Source: Barnesiella merdipullorum
Lineage (GTDB): Bacteria; Bacteroidota; Bacteroidia; Bacteroidales; Barnesiellaceae
DNA length: 64,000 bases
Assembly: GCA_019116365.1 (NCBI GenBank)
Contig: DXBT01000031.1
Coordinates: 1 to 64,000 of the forward strand
Direction: 5' to 3'
Each line of letters begins with the position of its first letter. The first letter of the stretch is position 1. The notes below the pieces were generated by a model. That model searched no databases, had not been told where the DNA came from, and was given only the letters and a program-made list of their open reading frames with translations. The position numbers were made by a program, and so were the translations under genes. This document shows, one piece after another, positions 51,498 through 60,119 of this stretch.

Positions 51498-53240
51498 TTA
51501 ATAACCCGAACTAATCAACCACGACAGGCTAATTGACAATTTGTTTTGTATGGTTTTATAACCACTGCCCAACGAAGAGTAGGATTTGTGATCGTTCAAG
51601 CCCTTGGCATACTGGGCATTGATTTGAATAGAACCGATTCTGAATCCTACACCTACCTCGGCGGCCATATTGAAACGCTTGGGATACCCCGCTTCGCCAT
51701 AGCAATCGGTATATTCTTCTACCGAGTCGTCTTTCTTTCCAAAAGCTCCATAAATGCTATAATTAAACCCGACTCCACCATGGAACGACAGGGCCACGGT
51801 ACTCGAGAAGGGTAGTCTGTAATACAGGTGTACGGGCACATAGGCGCAATGCTCCAGAAATTCGTCGTAGGCGTAACCATCGTCGTTGAACGACATATAC
51901 AACTCATAGAACGCACCCGTGTAGAGGCCCAATCCAAAAGAGAAACAGGGTTGGAAATGAAGTCCTACCTGCATACCATGAAGCGAGGTACCCTCTCCAT
52001 CGGACCAAAAACCATTTTCTTTAAGTTTCATACCATTGCCGGTAGTCACCAGCTGCTTGGAGACATATCCCATTGAGAAACCTACCGGACGCACATCGTA
52101 CTCGCGCTGCCAGGGCCATACTATCGAATTCTTGGCCTTGATAGGGAACTCATAAATCGATTTGCTTTTCTCCGAAATCTTCTCGGTGCGCTCTTTATAG
52201 TTTCCGCCATACGACATTCTGAAACGATAGCGCCCATAAGGCAGATTCAACCGGAATGACGAGCCTGAGCTTTGTAGCTGATGATTATGATAGGCACCAT
52301 CCAAACGGTTGACCGTCAAATAGGCATTCACCCGCTCGCCCTGATACGAGGCATACAGCTCAACGGTTTTCTTTTTCACAATCTGGAACTGGTACTCCCG
52401 ACTCACATTATCATCGACATACCACGAAACGGTATCGCCTATACCCCCCTTAAGGGCTACCAACGTGTAGGAAAGGCCCTCATACAGGGGGACGTTGCTT
52501 TGCGGCAATCGGCCATACAGTTTCCCATTGATATACAACTGGGCATCGTCCTGCTCGCAAGTGAAGTTGAAAAAATGCTTTTTGCGCATATTAAAATCGA
52601 AGTGCGAACGCGAACCATCGACATGGATAACCGTGTCTAACTGGGTTGCTCCCGATATGAGAAACAACCTGTGCTCACCATAAGTGGTATTTTTTTTCTC
52701 ACACGGGGTAACCTGAGGCAACCGCTGGTCGTCGAAGATGACAATGGATCCCGGGGGATCGGTGGCAAACGAGAGGTTTATCGACTTTTCGTTTTCCAGC
52801 ATAAACTCATACATCTTGGTCTGCTCCAGTTTAAGGGGCCCAACCTTGACCGAACCATACTCGGGATGGTAGATGGTTATTCCCACATGGTCGCCGGCCG
52901 TGACATACAACCAGTATGAATCGGGGTGCTTGTCGCGTGTGGGAAACTCCTCGCCGGCCTTGTTACACCCGGCCGTAAACGAGATTTGGAACCGGCGGCT
53001 CTCGTCGGGCAACATATTCCTAAACTTGATTACCAACAGTGCCGCAGGGTCTCCATTGTCGTCGGTAGGCCACTGGTCTTTCAAGTATTCATAGGAGAGG
53101 TCGCCTCCTCCCATATCGCCATCATAGGCTTGATAGCTCAACATCCGAAACGAATCGGATATGTATCGCAATTGGGCCGATGCATGGATGGCCAAGATAG
53201 CCACCAATGCAGTAGTTATCAGTTTCTTCATATGCTTCAT
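51498..53240 (-). CDS. PEGA-repeat protein with C-terminal beta-barrel
   Basis: A 580-residue exported protein (signal MKKLITTALVAILAIHASA; start ATG 53240 or 53231). After about 150 residues come PEGA-like modules: ATDPPGSIVIFDDQRLPQVTP near 155, DDAQLYINGKLYGRLPQSNVP near 225, and a third beta module near 295 (LTVNRLDGAYHNHQLQ). From about residue 385 (DVRPVGFSMGYVSKQL) the sequence turns into alternating outer-membrane strands with aromatic girdles, ending LSISLSWLISSGY. So it is probably a barrel anchored in the outer membrane with a periplasmic or surface PEGA stalk. Third gene in the operon, 12 bases after the LPP20-like gene. Confidence 0.7.
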   Translation of the reverse strand: MKHMKKLITTALVAILAIHASAQLRYISDSFRMLSYQAYDGDMGGGDLSYEYLKDQWPTDDNGDPAALLVIKFRNMLPDESRRFQISFTAGCNKAGEEFPTRDKHPDSYWLYVTAGDHVGITIYHPEYGSVKVGPLKLEQTKMYEFMLENEKSINLSFATDPPGSIVIFDDQRLPQVTPCEKKNTTYGEHRLFLISGATQLDTVIHVDGSRSHFDFNMRKKHFFNFTCEQDDAQLYINGKLYGRLPQSNVPLYEGLSYTLVALKGGIGDTVSWYVDDNVSREYQFQIVKKKTVELYASYQGERVNAYLTVNRLDGAYHNHQLQSSGSSFRLNLPYGRYRFRMSYGGNYKERTEKISEKSKSIYEFPIKAKNSIVWPWQREYDVRPVGFSMGYVSKQLVTTGNGMKLKENGFWSDGEGTSLHGMQVGLHFQPCFSFGLGLYTGAFYELYMSFNDDGYAYDEFLEHCAYVPVHLYYRLPFSSTVALSFHGGVGFNYSIYGAFGKKDDSVEEYTDCYGEAGYPKRFNMAAEVGVGFRIGSIQINAQYAKGLNDHKSYSSLGSGYKTIQNKLSISLSWLISSGY

Positions 53241-53252
53241 TTATACATAGGG

Positions 53253-55184
53253 TCAGATTCCACCCAACCTGAATCGATTTAAAAACCTGTCCAACGAAGC
53301 GTCTTCGTTCTTTTCGGGAATCCAGGCTCTCACCCGTATAGTGGGATACTCGCCTCGCATATCCAGATGCAGCAGGAGGTAGCCCGAGTCGGCATAATTA
53401 TCGGAGAAATAGCTCTGCTTGATCTGTATCCCGTAAGCTTCACCGTTGATAATGCCATTGGTATTTATTTTCTTGATGATGTTATCTTCAAAAATCAGAT
53501 GTACAAACTCTTTGGAAGCGAAGCTCTTTTTCAGTTTGGCAATATATTCGCCCTTGGTGTAATGATTATAGCGAACGGTCTTGATACTTTGTTCCTCGGG
53601 CAGATTAAGCCCCCCTTCCAGGAAGGTCCCTTTTCCTATCGTCTGACACACGACACCGGTAATAATAATGGCCTTGCTGGAAAAAATACTCTGGATGAAA
53701 TCCAACCGTTTCAACGCGTAGGCCGTTTGATAGTCTTCCAGGAAAGACATGATCGAGTATCTCGAGGCTTCGCTCCACTTGGCCGCGGCCTTGAAGATAT
53801 CGTCTTCGGCCCGTTGGGTCAACCCGAAAGCTACCGAAGCTATTTTCTTGTTTCGGTCAAATCTGAATCGTATCTCTTCGACAAACGTGTTTCCCCGCCC
53901 TCTGAACTTGAATTTCATCGGGAGCGACTTGCCTATGACATAAGGGCCTCCACTTTTCCAAAACGAATATTGAGGATCTCCCACAATCGAGGCCTTGCCC
54001 AGGTCCAGCATCTGCTTAAAGAGGTTGAAACCATCGGGGGTAAAGCAGTCCTGCACGGGGGCAATATCGCCTGCACGCACGGCTGCCTCGACCCGCTCCA
54101 TGACAGCTCGATACTCTACATCGTCGCTTATCGGTTCCAGCTGCAATCGCTCGACCTTATTCTGCACAATGGGGGGTGCTATCGAAGCACTCGCTACCGA
54201 TACCGCCTCTTCGAGTTTCTGTTGTGTACTCTTTTTATTATCGGCCACAATCACCCCCCGGCGATTCTTCACCGGCAAGGCTACTGCGGCATTGGGGAAA
54301 CTTTGGGGCTTGATCAGTTCAAGCACGGCCCGCAACTCGGCATCGAAATTCTTGGCCTGGTTCTCAAATTTATAGTCATAGCGGATGCGCAACTCCTTGT
54401 CGGGCAGTCTGTCGAAATTGACAATGGCTACCCCATCATGTACCCGGCAGGGACCTACATATCGCTCGCCATTGTTGTAGTAGAACTCCAGGTCGGAAAC
54501 CGGCTCGCCCAAATATGAGAAGCGCAGCTTCACTTCATACTTGTCGATGGGGTTACCCGTCTCCACACACTCTTCAACCTCGGCATCAAGGGTATTGAAG
54601 ATGTTGTTGATCTTGGTATCCAACCACAACTTGAGATTGGTCTTTTTCCCGTCGATATCGCTATACACGGTTTTGGGATGGGCAATAAGCAGCATGAGGG
54701 CCCAGTTGTAGTAGCGCAAAGCCACATTAATCTGCAACTGTCTCTCGCCCTCCATCCCCGAGGCGACAAAGTCCGAAATCTTCTTTTCCCGCTCTTGAAA
54801 GATATTTTTCAAGTCGGTCACTTTTACATAACGAAGCACCGTCACCACGCCCGGCTCACTCTCGTCTATAATCTGCCCTACGTTGGGGAGGGTACCAAAC
54901 GAGAAGGAGCGTACCTGGCTATTTACTTTGCTCTGGTAATCGAGCCCGTTACTGGTATCGTGTTGCGACAACTCCTCTTCATAGACGCTTCCCAGCGATA
55001 CCGATATCTGGCTGACAAGCATCTCCAAAGCGGCCTTGTCGGCCTCTTCGAGAGTCGAAGCACTTGCTTTACCACATTTATATGCCGAATTATTCAAATA
55101 GCTATTCATTTTCTCTGCCACACTCTGTGCCCCCAAAGAGGCCGGGAGAAGGCAGAGAAAAATCAATATCGAGATATACTTCAT
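53253..55184 (-). CDS. Exported LPP20-like protein, large
   Basis: A 643-residue protein with a signal peptide (MKYISILIFLCLLPASLGAQ). The first 150 residues resemble an LPP20-type domain: EEADKAALEMLVSQISVSLGS followed by a VVTVLRYVKVTDLKNIFQER segment. A helical stretch (LQINVALRYYNWALMLLIAHP near 160) and then several beta-rich regions follow; no catalytic motif is seen. The ATG at 55184 is chosen because it follows the previous stop by one base and begins a clean signal peptide; an upstream in-frame start lies inside the previous gene. Second gene of the operon. Function unknown. Confidence 0.7.
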   Translation of the reverse strand: MKYISILIFLCLLPASLGAQSVAEKMNSYLNNSAYKCGKASASTLEEADKAALEMLVSQISVSLGSVYEEELSQHDTSNGLDYQSKVNSQVRSFSFGTLPNVGQIIDESEPGVVTVLRYVKVTDLKNIFQEREKKISDFVASGMEGERQLQINVALRYYNWALMLLIAHPKTVYSDIDGKKTNLKLWLDTKINNIFNTLDAEVEECVETGNPIDKYEVKLRFSYLGEPVSDLEFYYNNGERYVGPCRVHDGVAIVNFDRLPDKELRIRYDYKFENQAKNFDAELRAVLELIKPQSFPNAAVALPVKNRRGVIVADNKKSTQQKLEEAVSVASASIAPPIVQNKVERLQLEPISDDVEYRAVMERVEAAVRAGDIAPVQDCFTPDGFNLFKQMLDLGKASIVGDPQYSFWKSGGPYVIGKSLPMKFKFRGRGNTFVEEIRFRFDRNKKIASVAFGLTQRAEDDIFKAAAKWSEASRYSIMSFLEDYQTAYALKRLDFIQSIFSSKAIIITGVVCQTIGKGTFLEGGLNLPEEQSIKTVRYNHYTKGEYIAKLKKSFASKEFVHLIFEDNIIKKINTNGIINGEAYGIQIKQSYFSDNYADSGYLLLHLDMRGEYPTIRVRAWIPEKNEDASLDRFLNRFRLGGI

Positions 55185-55185
55185 C

Positions 55186-55827
55186 TTACTCTTTTGCGCT
55201 ATTGTCTTTGAATCCTTCGTTGATAAACTTAGACATATCATCGGCAATCTCCTGTGCGATTTGTGCTTCGGCAGCCGCATTCTTCAGTGCTCTGATGCGA
55301 GTTTTCGAAGCCTTATCCTCGTCCAGCAAGAAATAGACTCTCACATCGTAGAGACCATCTTTGCGCTCCCGATAAAGCGAGAATGACTTTTGCAGTTCGC
55401 CGTCAAACTCTTTCATCACCATACTCTCATAAGCAGCTACAAAATTATCGGCCTGCTCGATCGAGATGGCTTGCGACTGGTCGTTGATGCGGGCTTTGAT
55501 CACACTCTTGTTCATATCGGCATATTGGGTTCTGATGTCCGAACGAGCCATACGACCCCCCAGGATGAGCGATTTTACGGCTACGGCCGTTGCATCGTAA
55601 GAGGTTGCTGTCCCCCCGAAGTCCTCGGTTTTAAGCAAATGGTTCTTGATAGCCAGTCTCAGGGGAGTTGCACTACTGTTTTTCCAACCCTCTTTCTCGA
55701 GTCTCTTGGCTTCTGTTTTACCAGCCTTTTCGGCCTGTTTAATCTGAGATTTGGTTTGTGCATTGAGCATAACGGGGCAGAATACAATCGATGCCACCAG
55801 CAGCATAGCGGATAAAATCTTTTTCAT
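55186..55827 (-). CDS. Exported LPP20-like protein, small
   Basis: A 213-residue protein with a signal peptide (ending FCPVMLNAQ). It has a lysine-rich helix (KQAEKAGKTEAKRLEKEGW), a central region with many alanines and serines (AVAVKSLILGGRMARSDIRT), and DVRVYFLLDEDKASKTRIRAL toward the end, a pattern reminiscent of the beta strand and helix of LPP20 domains, but the match is weak. First gene of the four-gene operon; its stop is separated from the next start by one base. Confidence 0.62.
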   Translation of the reverse strand: MKKILSAMLLVASIVFCPVMLNAQTKSQIKQAEKAGKTEAKRLEKEGWKNSSATPLRLAIKNHLLKTEDFGGTATSYDATAVAVKSLILGGRMARSDIRTQYADMNKSVIKARINDQSQAISIEQADNFVAAYESMVMKEFDGELQKSFSLYRERKDGLYDVRVYFLLDEDKASKTRIRALKNAAAEAQIAQEIADDMSKFINEGFKDNSAKE

Positions 55828-55917
55828 CGTTCTTATATTAAAGGTTAAACTATTTACAGAAATTCAGTCCCTTCACTTAGAAATACAGTCCCACAGCAAT
55901 TATTCAGCACTGTTTGG

Positions 55918-55925
55918 CAAAGATA
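55918..55925 (-). promoter_or_regulatory. Probable -7 box of the envelope operon
   Basis: Minus-strand TATCTTTG, a perfect -7 match, 91 bases upstream of the first start. No -33 TTTG at the usual distance in this AT-rich stretch. Confidence 0.45.
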
Positions 55926-56002
55926 TAAAAATATACATAAAAAAATATATTTTTACTACAAATATTACTTTTATCTGCCTTTTCTTAAAAATTTTTCTAC
56001 CC

Positions 56003-56040
56003 GCAAAAAAAAGGGAGCAGCGTGAATACGCTGCTCCCTT
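56003..56040 (-). terminator. Terminator of the ftsX-queA operon
   Basis: Perfect 13-bp stem AAGGGAGCAGCGT / ACGCTGCTCCCTT (56011-56023 with 56028-56040), GAAT loop, with a run of T on the minus strand (positions 56005-56012). Confidence 0.85.
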
Positions 56041-56067
56041 TGCCATATGAGATGTATCTGTCTTTTT

Positions 56068-57117
56068 TTACAAAATGAGCATGGCATCGCCATAGGCTCC
56101 GAAACGGTATCCCTCTTTGAGGGCTGCATCGTAGGCCGAAAGCACAATTTCGTATCCGCCGAATGCGGCCACCATCATCAGCATGGTCGATAGCGGCATG
56201 TGGAAATTGGTCACCAGGCTGGTGGCTACGGTAAAGTCGTAGGGCGGGAAAATGAACTTGTTGGTCCACCCGTCGTAAGTCTTCATGTGCCCACCGGTGC
56301 TGACGGCGCTCTCGATACCCCGCATGACCGAGGTACCCACGGCACACACCTTGTGCCCACCATCCTTGGCGTGGTTGACGAGCTCTACCAACTCGGGGGT
56401 AACAATCAGTTGCTCGGAGTCCATCTTGTGCTTGGTGAGGTCTTCGACATCGATTTCACGGAAGTTGCCCAACCCCGAGTGAAGGGTTAAGAAGCCGTAA
56501 TCGATACCTTTGATCTCCATCCGTTTCAGCAGTTCGCGGCTGAAGTGAAGCCCGGCAGCTGGAGTGACCACAGCACCTTCGTGACGGGCAAATATGTTTT
56601 GATAGCGCTCGGTGTCAAGCTCTTCGACAGGGCGTGTGATATAGGCCGGCAGCGGCATCTCGCCCAGTTTATAGAGAGCCTCTTTGAACTCGTCGTGCGA
56701 GCCGTCGTAGAGGAATCGCAGGGTGCGGCCACGCGAGGTAGTGTTGTCGATCACCTCGGCTACCATCGAGTCGTCGTCACCGAAATAGAGTTTGTTACCG
56801 ATACGAATCTTACGGGCCGGCTCAACCAGAACGTCCCACAAGCGGTTCTCCTCGTTGAGTTCGCGCAAGAGGAAGACCTCGATTTTGGCACCGGTCTTTT
56901 CCTTATTACCATAAAGGCGGGCCGGAAAGACTTTGGTATCGTTGAATACAAACACGTCTTTCTCGTCGAAATAGTCGATAATTTCTTTGAAGATGCGGTG
57001 CTCGATCTTTCCCGTTTTCCGGTCGATTACCATCAACCGGGACTCGTCCCGGTTTTTTGCCGGGTACTGAGCGATTTGCGCTTCGGGCAATTTAAATTTG
57101 AATTGGGACAGTTTCAT
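56068..57117 (-). CDS. queA: S-adenosylmethionine:tRNA ribosyltransferase-isomerase
   Basis: Makes epoxyqueuosine in tRNA from the preQ1 nucleoside using SAM as ribosyl donor. The 349-residue product has the N-terminal FKFKLPEAQIAQYPAKNRDESRL (in part), VFVFNDTKVFPARL near 54, the conserved HEGAVVTPAAGLHFSREL near 185, HSGLGNFREID near 217 and FHMPLSTMLMMVAAFGG near the C-terminus. Last gene of the ftsX-DUF3098-uppP-truB-queA string. Confidence 0.97.
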   Translation of the reverse strand: MKLSQFKFKLPEAQIAQYPAKNRDESRLMVIDRKTGKIEHRIFKEIIDYFDEKDVFVFNDTKVFPARLYGNKEKTGAKIEVFLLRELNEENRLWDVLVEPARKIRIGNKLYFGDDDSMVAEVIDNTTSRGRTLRFLYDGSHDEFKEALYKLGEMPLPAYITRPVEELDTERYQNIFARHEGAVVTPAAGLHFSRELLKRMEIKGIDYGFLTLHSGLGNFREIDVEDLTKHKMDSEQLIVTPELVELVNHAKDGGHKVCAVGTSVMRGIESAVSTGGHMKTYDGWTNKFIFPPYDFTVATSLVTNFHMPLSTMLMMVAAFGGYEIVLSAYDAALKEGYRFGAYGDAMLIL

Positions 57118-57119
57118 AT

Positions 57120-57851
57120 CTATTTGTTATTACTTTCTTCTTTTGTTTCTTGCTCGTTTATGGTCAGGGGAGCTTCGTCGATCATTCGAGCCACCTCATC
57201 GACCGAGAGGCAATCGGCCAGTGTCACACTGCCCACCCGTGTACGCCTAAGCCCTATCAAGTGGGCTCCGCTACCAAGGGCAACGCCAATATCGCGGGCG
57301 AGCGCCCTGATGTAGGTACCCTTGCTGCATACGACCCGTATCTGAATGATGGGCAGTTCGCAGGAGAGCAGTTCGATTTCGTCGATCACCAGCTCCTTGG
57401 GCTTGAGCTCTACCTCCTGCCCTTTGCGAGCCATGTCGTAGGCCCGGCGACCGTCTATCTTACAGGCCGAATAGGAGGGCGGTATCTGCATAATGGAACC
57501 GACAAAACGCGGTAAAGTTCGTTCCACCACCTCGCGGGTAATATGCTCGTGGGGATAGAGGGCATCGACCTCGGTCTCCAAGTCGAAGGAGGGGGTAGTT
57601 GCTCCCAACCGCAGGGTAGCGATATACTCTTTGGTGTGATATTGGAACTCCTCGATGCGCTTCGTGGCCCGACCGGTGCATACAATCATCACCCCGGTGG
57701 CCAGGGGATCGAGTGTACCGGCATGGCCTACTTTCAGCTTCTTCTGCTTGAGCCGACGCAGGATGCGTAACCGGATGCGCTTGACCACATCGAACGAAGT
57801 CCAATGCAACGGTTTGTCGATATATATAATTTCGCCTTCGTTAAAATCCAT
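57120..57851 (-). CDS. truB: tRNA pseudouridine(55) synthase
   Basis: Converts U55 of the T-loop to pseudouridine. The 243-residue product has the opening IIYIDKPLHWTSFDVV, the catalytic aspartate in HAGTLDPLATGVMIV near residue 44, GATTPSFDLETEVD near 80 and CSKGTYIRALARDIG near 180. The PUA domain is absent, as in many short TruB proteins. Its ATG shares one base with the uppP stop (TAATG at 57849-57853) and queA starts 2 bases after its stop. Confidence 0.96.
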   Translation of the reverse strand: MDFNEGEIIYIDKPLHWTSFDVVKRIRLRILRRLKQKKLKVGHAGTLDPLATGVMIVCTGRATKRIEEFQYHTKEYIATLRLGATTPSFDLETEVDALYPHEHITREVVERTLPRFVGSIMQIPPSYSACKIDGRRAYDMARKGQEVELKPKELVIDEIELLSCELPIIQIRVVCSKGTYIRALARDIGVALGSGAHLIGLRRTRVGSVTLADCLSVDEVARMIDEAPLTINEQETKEESNNK

Positions 57852-58699
57852 TACACAATCGTTAAGTTATGCCCCATCAACAACATGACGAGAATCACAC
57901 CACCCACTATTATACGATACCACCCAAAGGCCTTGAATCCATAGCGGGTAACAAAACTTATGAAAAATTTGATTGCCAGCAAGGCTACTACAAAGGCAAC
58001 TGCGTTGCCCAATAACAGAGTGCCCATGTTGTTCATAATCAAATCGGTTCCTCCAGGTTCGGAAAATAGTTTCAATATTTTATATGCCATTGCCGCAAAC
58101 ATGGTGGGAACTGCTAGGAAGAACGAAAATTCGGCTGCCGCCTTACGCGAAAGTTTCTGTGCCATACCTCCCACAATCGTCGCCATCGAACGGGATACAC
58201 CCGGTATCATGGCTATACATTGAAACAATCCTATATAAAATGCACGTTTCTCGGTGAGCTCGGTTTTGTCGTTACCCTTGTTGAATATTTGGTCGCAGAA
58301 GAGCATGAAGATACCGCCAATAACCAGCATGACGGCAACGACTACCACATTTTCGAGCAGGGTGTCAATCCAGTCGCCCAAAGCCAAACCGAATACGGCG
58401 GCAGGGATGAAGGCCACCAGCAGCTTCCAATAGAAATCATAGGTGTGCAGGAAACGCCGCAATGCCGAAGGGTTGCCCGGGAGCGGAGTGCGGTTGAGCC
58501 GGAAAAACCGTTTCCAATAGAGACATACCACCGACAAAATAGCACCAAACTGTATAATTACCGTAAAGGCCTTTACAAAGGGTGTACTTTCTACACCGAG
58601 AACACTTTGTGTTATAATCATGTGCCCCGTAGAGGAAACGGGTAGAAACTCGGTCAATCCCTCTACTATGGCAATAATAATCGTTTCTAAAAAATCCAC
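57851..58699 (-). CDS. uppP: Undecaprenyl-diphosphatase
   Basis: Integral membrane phosphatase (BacA family) that recycles undecaprenyl diphosphate for cell-wall synthesis and gives bacitracin tolerance. The 282-residue product has the N-terminal motif IVEGLTEFLPVSSTGHMI with the catalytic Glu and Ser/His pair, and the second motif IPGVSRSMATIVGG near residue 166 with the arginine. Eight membrane segments. Normal length. Coupled to truB by TAATG overlap; the DUF3098 gene lies 27 bases upstream. Confidence 0.97.
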   Translation of the reverse strand: MDFLETIIIAIVEGLTEFLPVSSTGHMIITQSVLGVESTPFVKAFTVIIQFGAILSVVCLYWKRFFRLNRTPLPGNPSALRRFLHTYDFYWKLLVAFIPAAVFGLALGDWIDTLLENVVVVAVMLVIGGIFMLFCDQIFNKGNDKTELTEKRAFYIGLFQCIAMIPGVSRSMATIVGGMAQKLSRKAAAEFSFFLAVPTMFAAMAYKILKLFSEPGGTDLIMNNMGTLLLGNAVAFVVALLAIKFFISFVTRYGFKAFGWYRIIVGGVILVMLLMGHNLTIV

Positions 58700-58726
58700 T
58701 TTCTTGAAAAATTAAACAGGGTAATA

Positions 58727-59023
58727 TCAAGCTGCCTTGTTGTCGCTTTGCTGTCTCTTTTTGGAGTTGTGCATGATCGCATAGACCATAAATACAAAAC
58801 CCACAAAGGCAATGCCGGGGGCCAGGACAATGCGACGGAAACTGAAGATGTCGGGGTTATAGGCCTCGGGGGTGGTACCGTTTCCCAGCATCAGCAGGAA
58901 ACCGATGACGATAACCACAAAAGATATGGCAATGAGTATGAGATTGGTTTTCCCCAGCGCAAAGGAGGTTTTTTGTCCCTCTTCGGGGAGCGCCGATACA
59001 CTTTTCTTTTCTTGAGATTTCAT
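58727..59023 (-). CDS. DUF3098 small membrane protein
   Basis: A 98-residue protein with two membrane segments (LILIAISFVVIVIGFLLMLG and IVLAPGIAFVGFVFMVYAIM), a charged N-terminus and a conserved loop between them, PEAYNPDIFSFRRIVLAP. Family DUF3098 is found in Bacteroidota between ftsX and uppP, which suggests a role in cell division or envelope growth, but none is shown. 21 bases after ftsX. Confidence 0.88.
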   Translation of the reverse strand: MKSQEKKSVSALPEEGQKTSFALGKTNLILIAISFVVIVIGFLLMLGNGTTPEAYNPDIFSFRRIVLAPGIAFVGFVFMVYAIMHNSKKRQQSDNKAA

Positions 59024-59044
59024 AGGGTTACAATGTTTTTTTAA

Positions 59045-59926
59045 TCAGACATAATACAAGTCGTCTCTATCCATGCGGATGTAGCGATTTACGGCCCAAT
59101 AGGCCGACACGGCCGACAGCACGATACCCAGCACCAGGATGGTGAGAAATACCAGCAGCATCATGGGCAACGACAACAGCGTGGTGAAACTCTCCATCTC
59201 AGACATGAGGTAATAGACACATCCCGAGAGGAGCAACATAGCAATGACCGAGGCCACAATGCCATTGATAATATTTGAGACGATAAATGGCCGTCGGATA
59301 AACGCCGGCGTAGCCCCTACCAACTTCATCGTGTGGATGAGGAACCGCTTGGAGTAGGCTCCCAACCGAATGGTATTGCTGATGAGGGCAAAAGAGATAA
59401 TCATGAGCACGATGGCCAAGGCCAACAGAATGAGACCGATGCGGCTCATGTTGTCGTTGACCGACTGGATGAGGTCTTTCTGATACAGAATATCGTTCAC
59501 GATTACCTGGTCGCGCAACTTGGTCTCGATAATCGAGAGGCTGTCGGTATTGGCATACTCGGCCTTGAGTTTCACTTCGATCGACGATTGCATGGGGTTG
59601 ACGCCCAATACATCTTCGGGGTTTTCGCCCAACTCGATCATCACCTCTTTCAAGGCATCCTCTTTCGAGATATACTGGGCAGCCTTCACATAATCGGCCC
59701 GCTCGAGCATACGCTGTAACTGATGTACCTGTTGCTCACCGGCCGACTCGTTAAGAACGATCGAAAAGCCTATGTTTTCCTTGACATGACGGGAGAGGTT
59801 ATTGGCCAAAAAGCCCATCAAAACCATAATTCCCAAGATGAAAAGGACCAGTGAAACACTTAATGTCGAAGTCATTCGAGCATTCAGAAAAGAAATCCGT
59901 TTGCTGAAAGAAGTCTTATTGTTCAT
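59045..59926 (-). CDS. ftsX: Cell-division permease-like protein FtsX
   Basis: Membrane partner of FtsE; the FtsEX complex controls peptidoglycan hydrolysis at division. The 293-residue product has a first membrane segment (TLSVSLVLFILGIMVLMGF), an extracytoplasmic domain with YISKEDALKEVMIELGENPEDVLG, and three C-terminal segments with the FALISNTIRLGAYSKRFLIHTMKLVGATPAFIRRPF loop (in part) typical of FtsX. ATG at 59926 is preferred to a start six codons upstream. No ftsE lies next to it here. First gene of the operon. Confidence 0.94.
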   Translation of the reverse strand: MNNKTSFSKRISFLNARMTSTLSVSLVLFILGIMVLMGFLANNLSRHVKENIGFSIVLNESAGEQQVHQLQRMLERADYVKAAQYISKEDALKEVMIELGENPEDVLGVNPMQSSIEVKLKAEYANTDSLSIIETKLRDQVIVNDILYQKDLIQSVNDNMSRIGLILLALAIVLMIISFALISNTIRLGAYSKRFLIHTMKLVGATPAFIRRPFIVSNIINGIVASVIAMLLLSGCVYYLMSEMESFTTLLSLPMMLLVFLTILVLGIVLSAVSAYWAVNRYIRMDRDDLYYV

Positions 59927-60119
59927 ATCTCTCTTTTTTACCAAACCAAACCTTTTGTTTCGTGAGGTTTCTACGCCTCTGTTCGATACGTATTTCGACG
60001 TTCTTACCCCTTTCTTTCGACAATGCTAAAAACAAAAGGATATAGCTAGCCCAAATTTTATGCAAATTAAAGTACGGATAACAGAAATCGTTCTTTTTAT
60101 TCACATATTTTAATATTTT

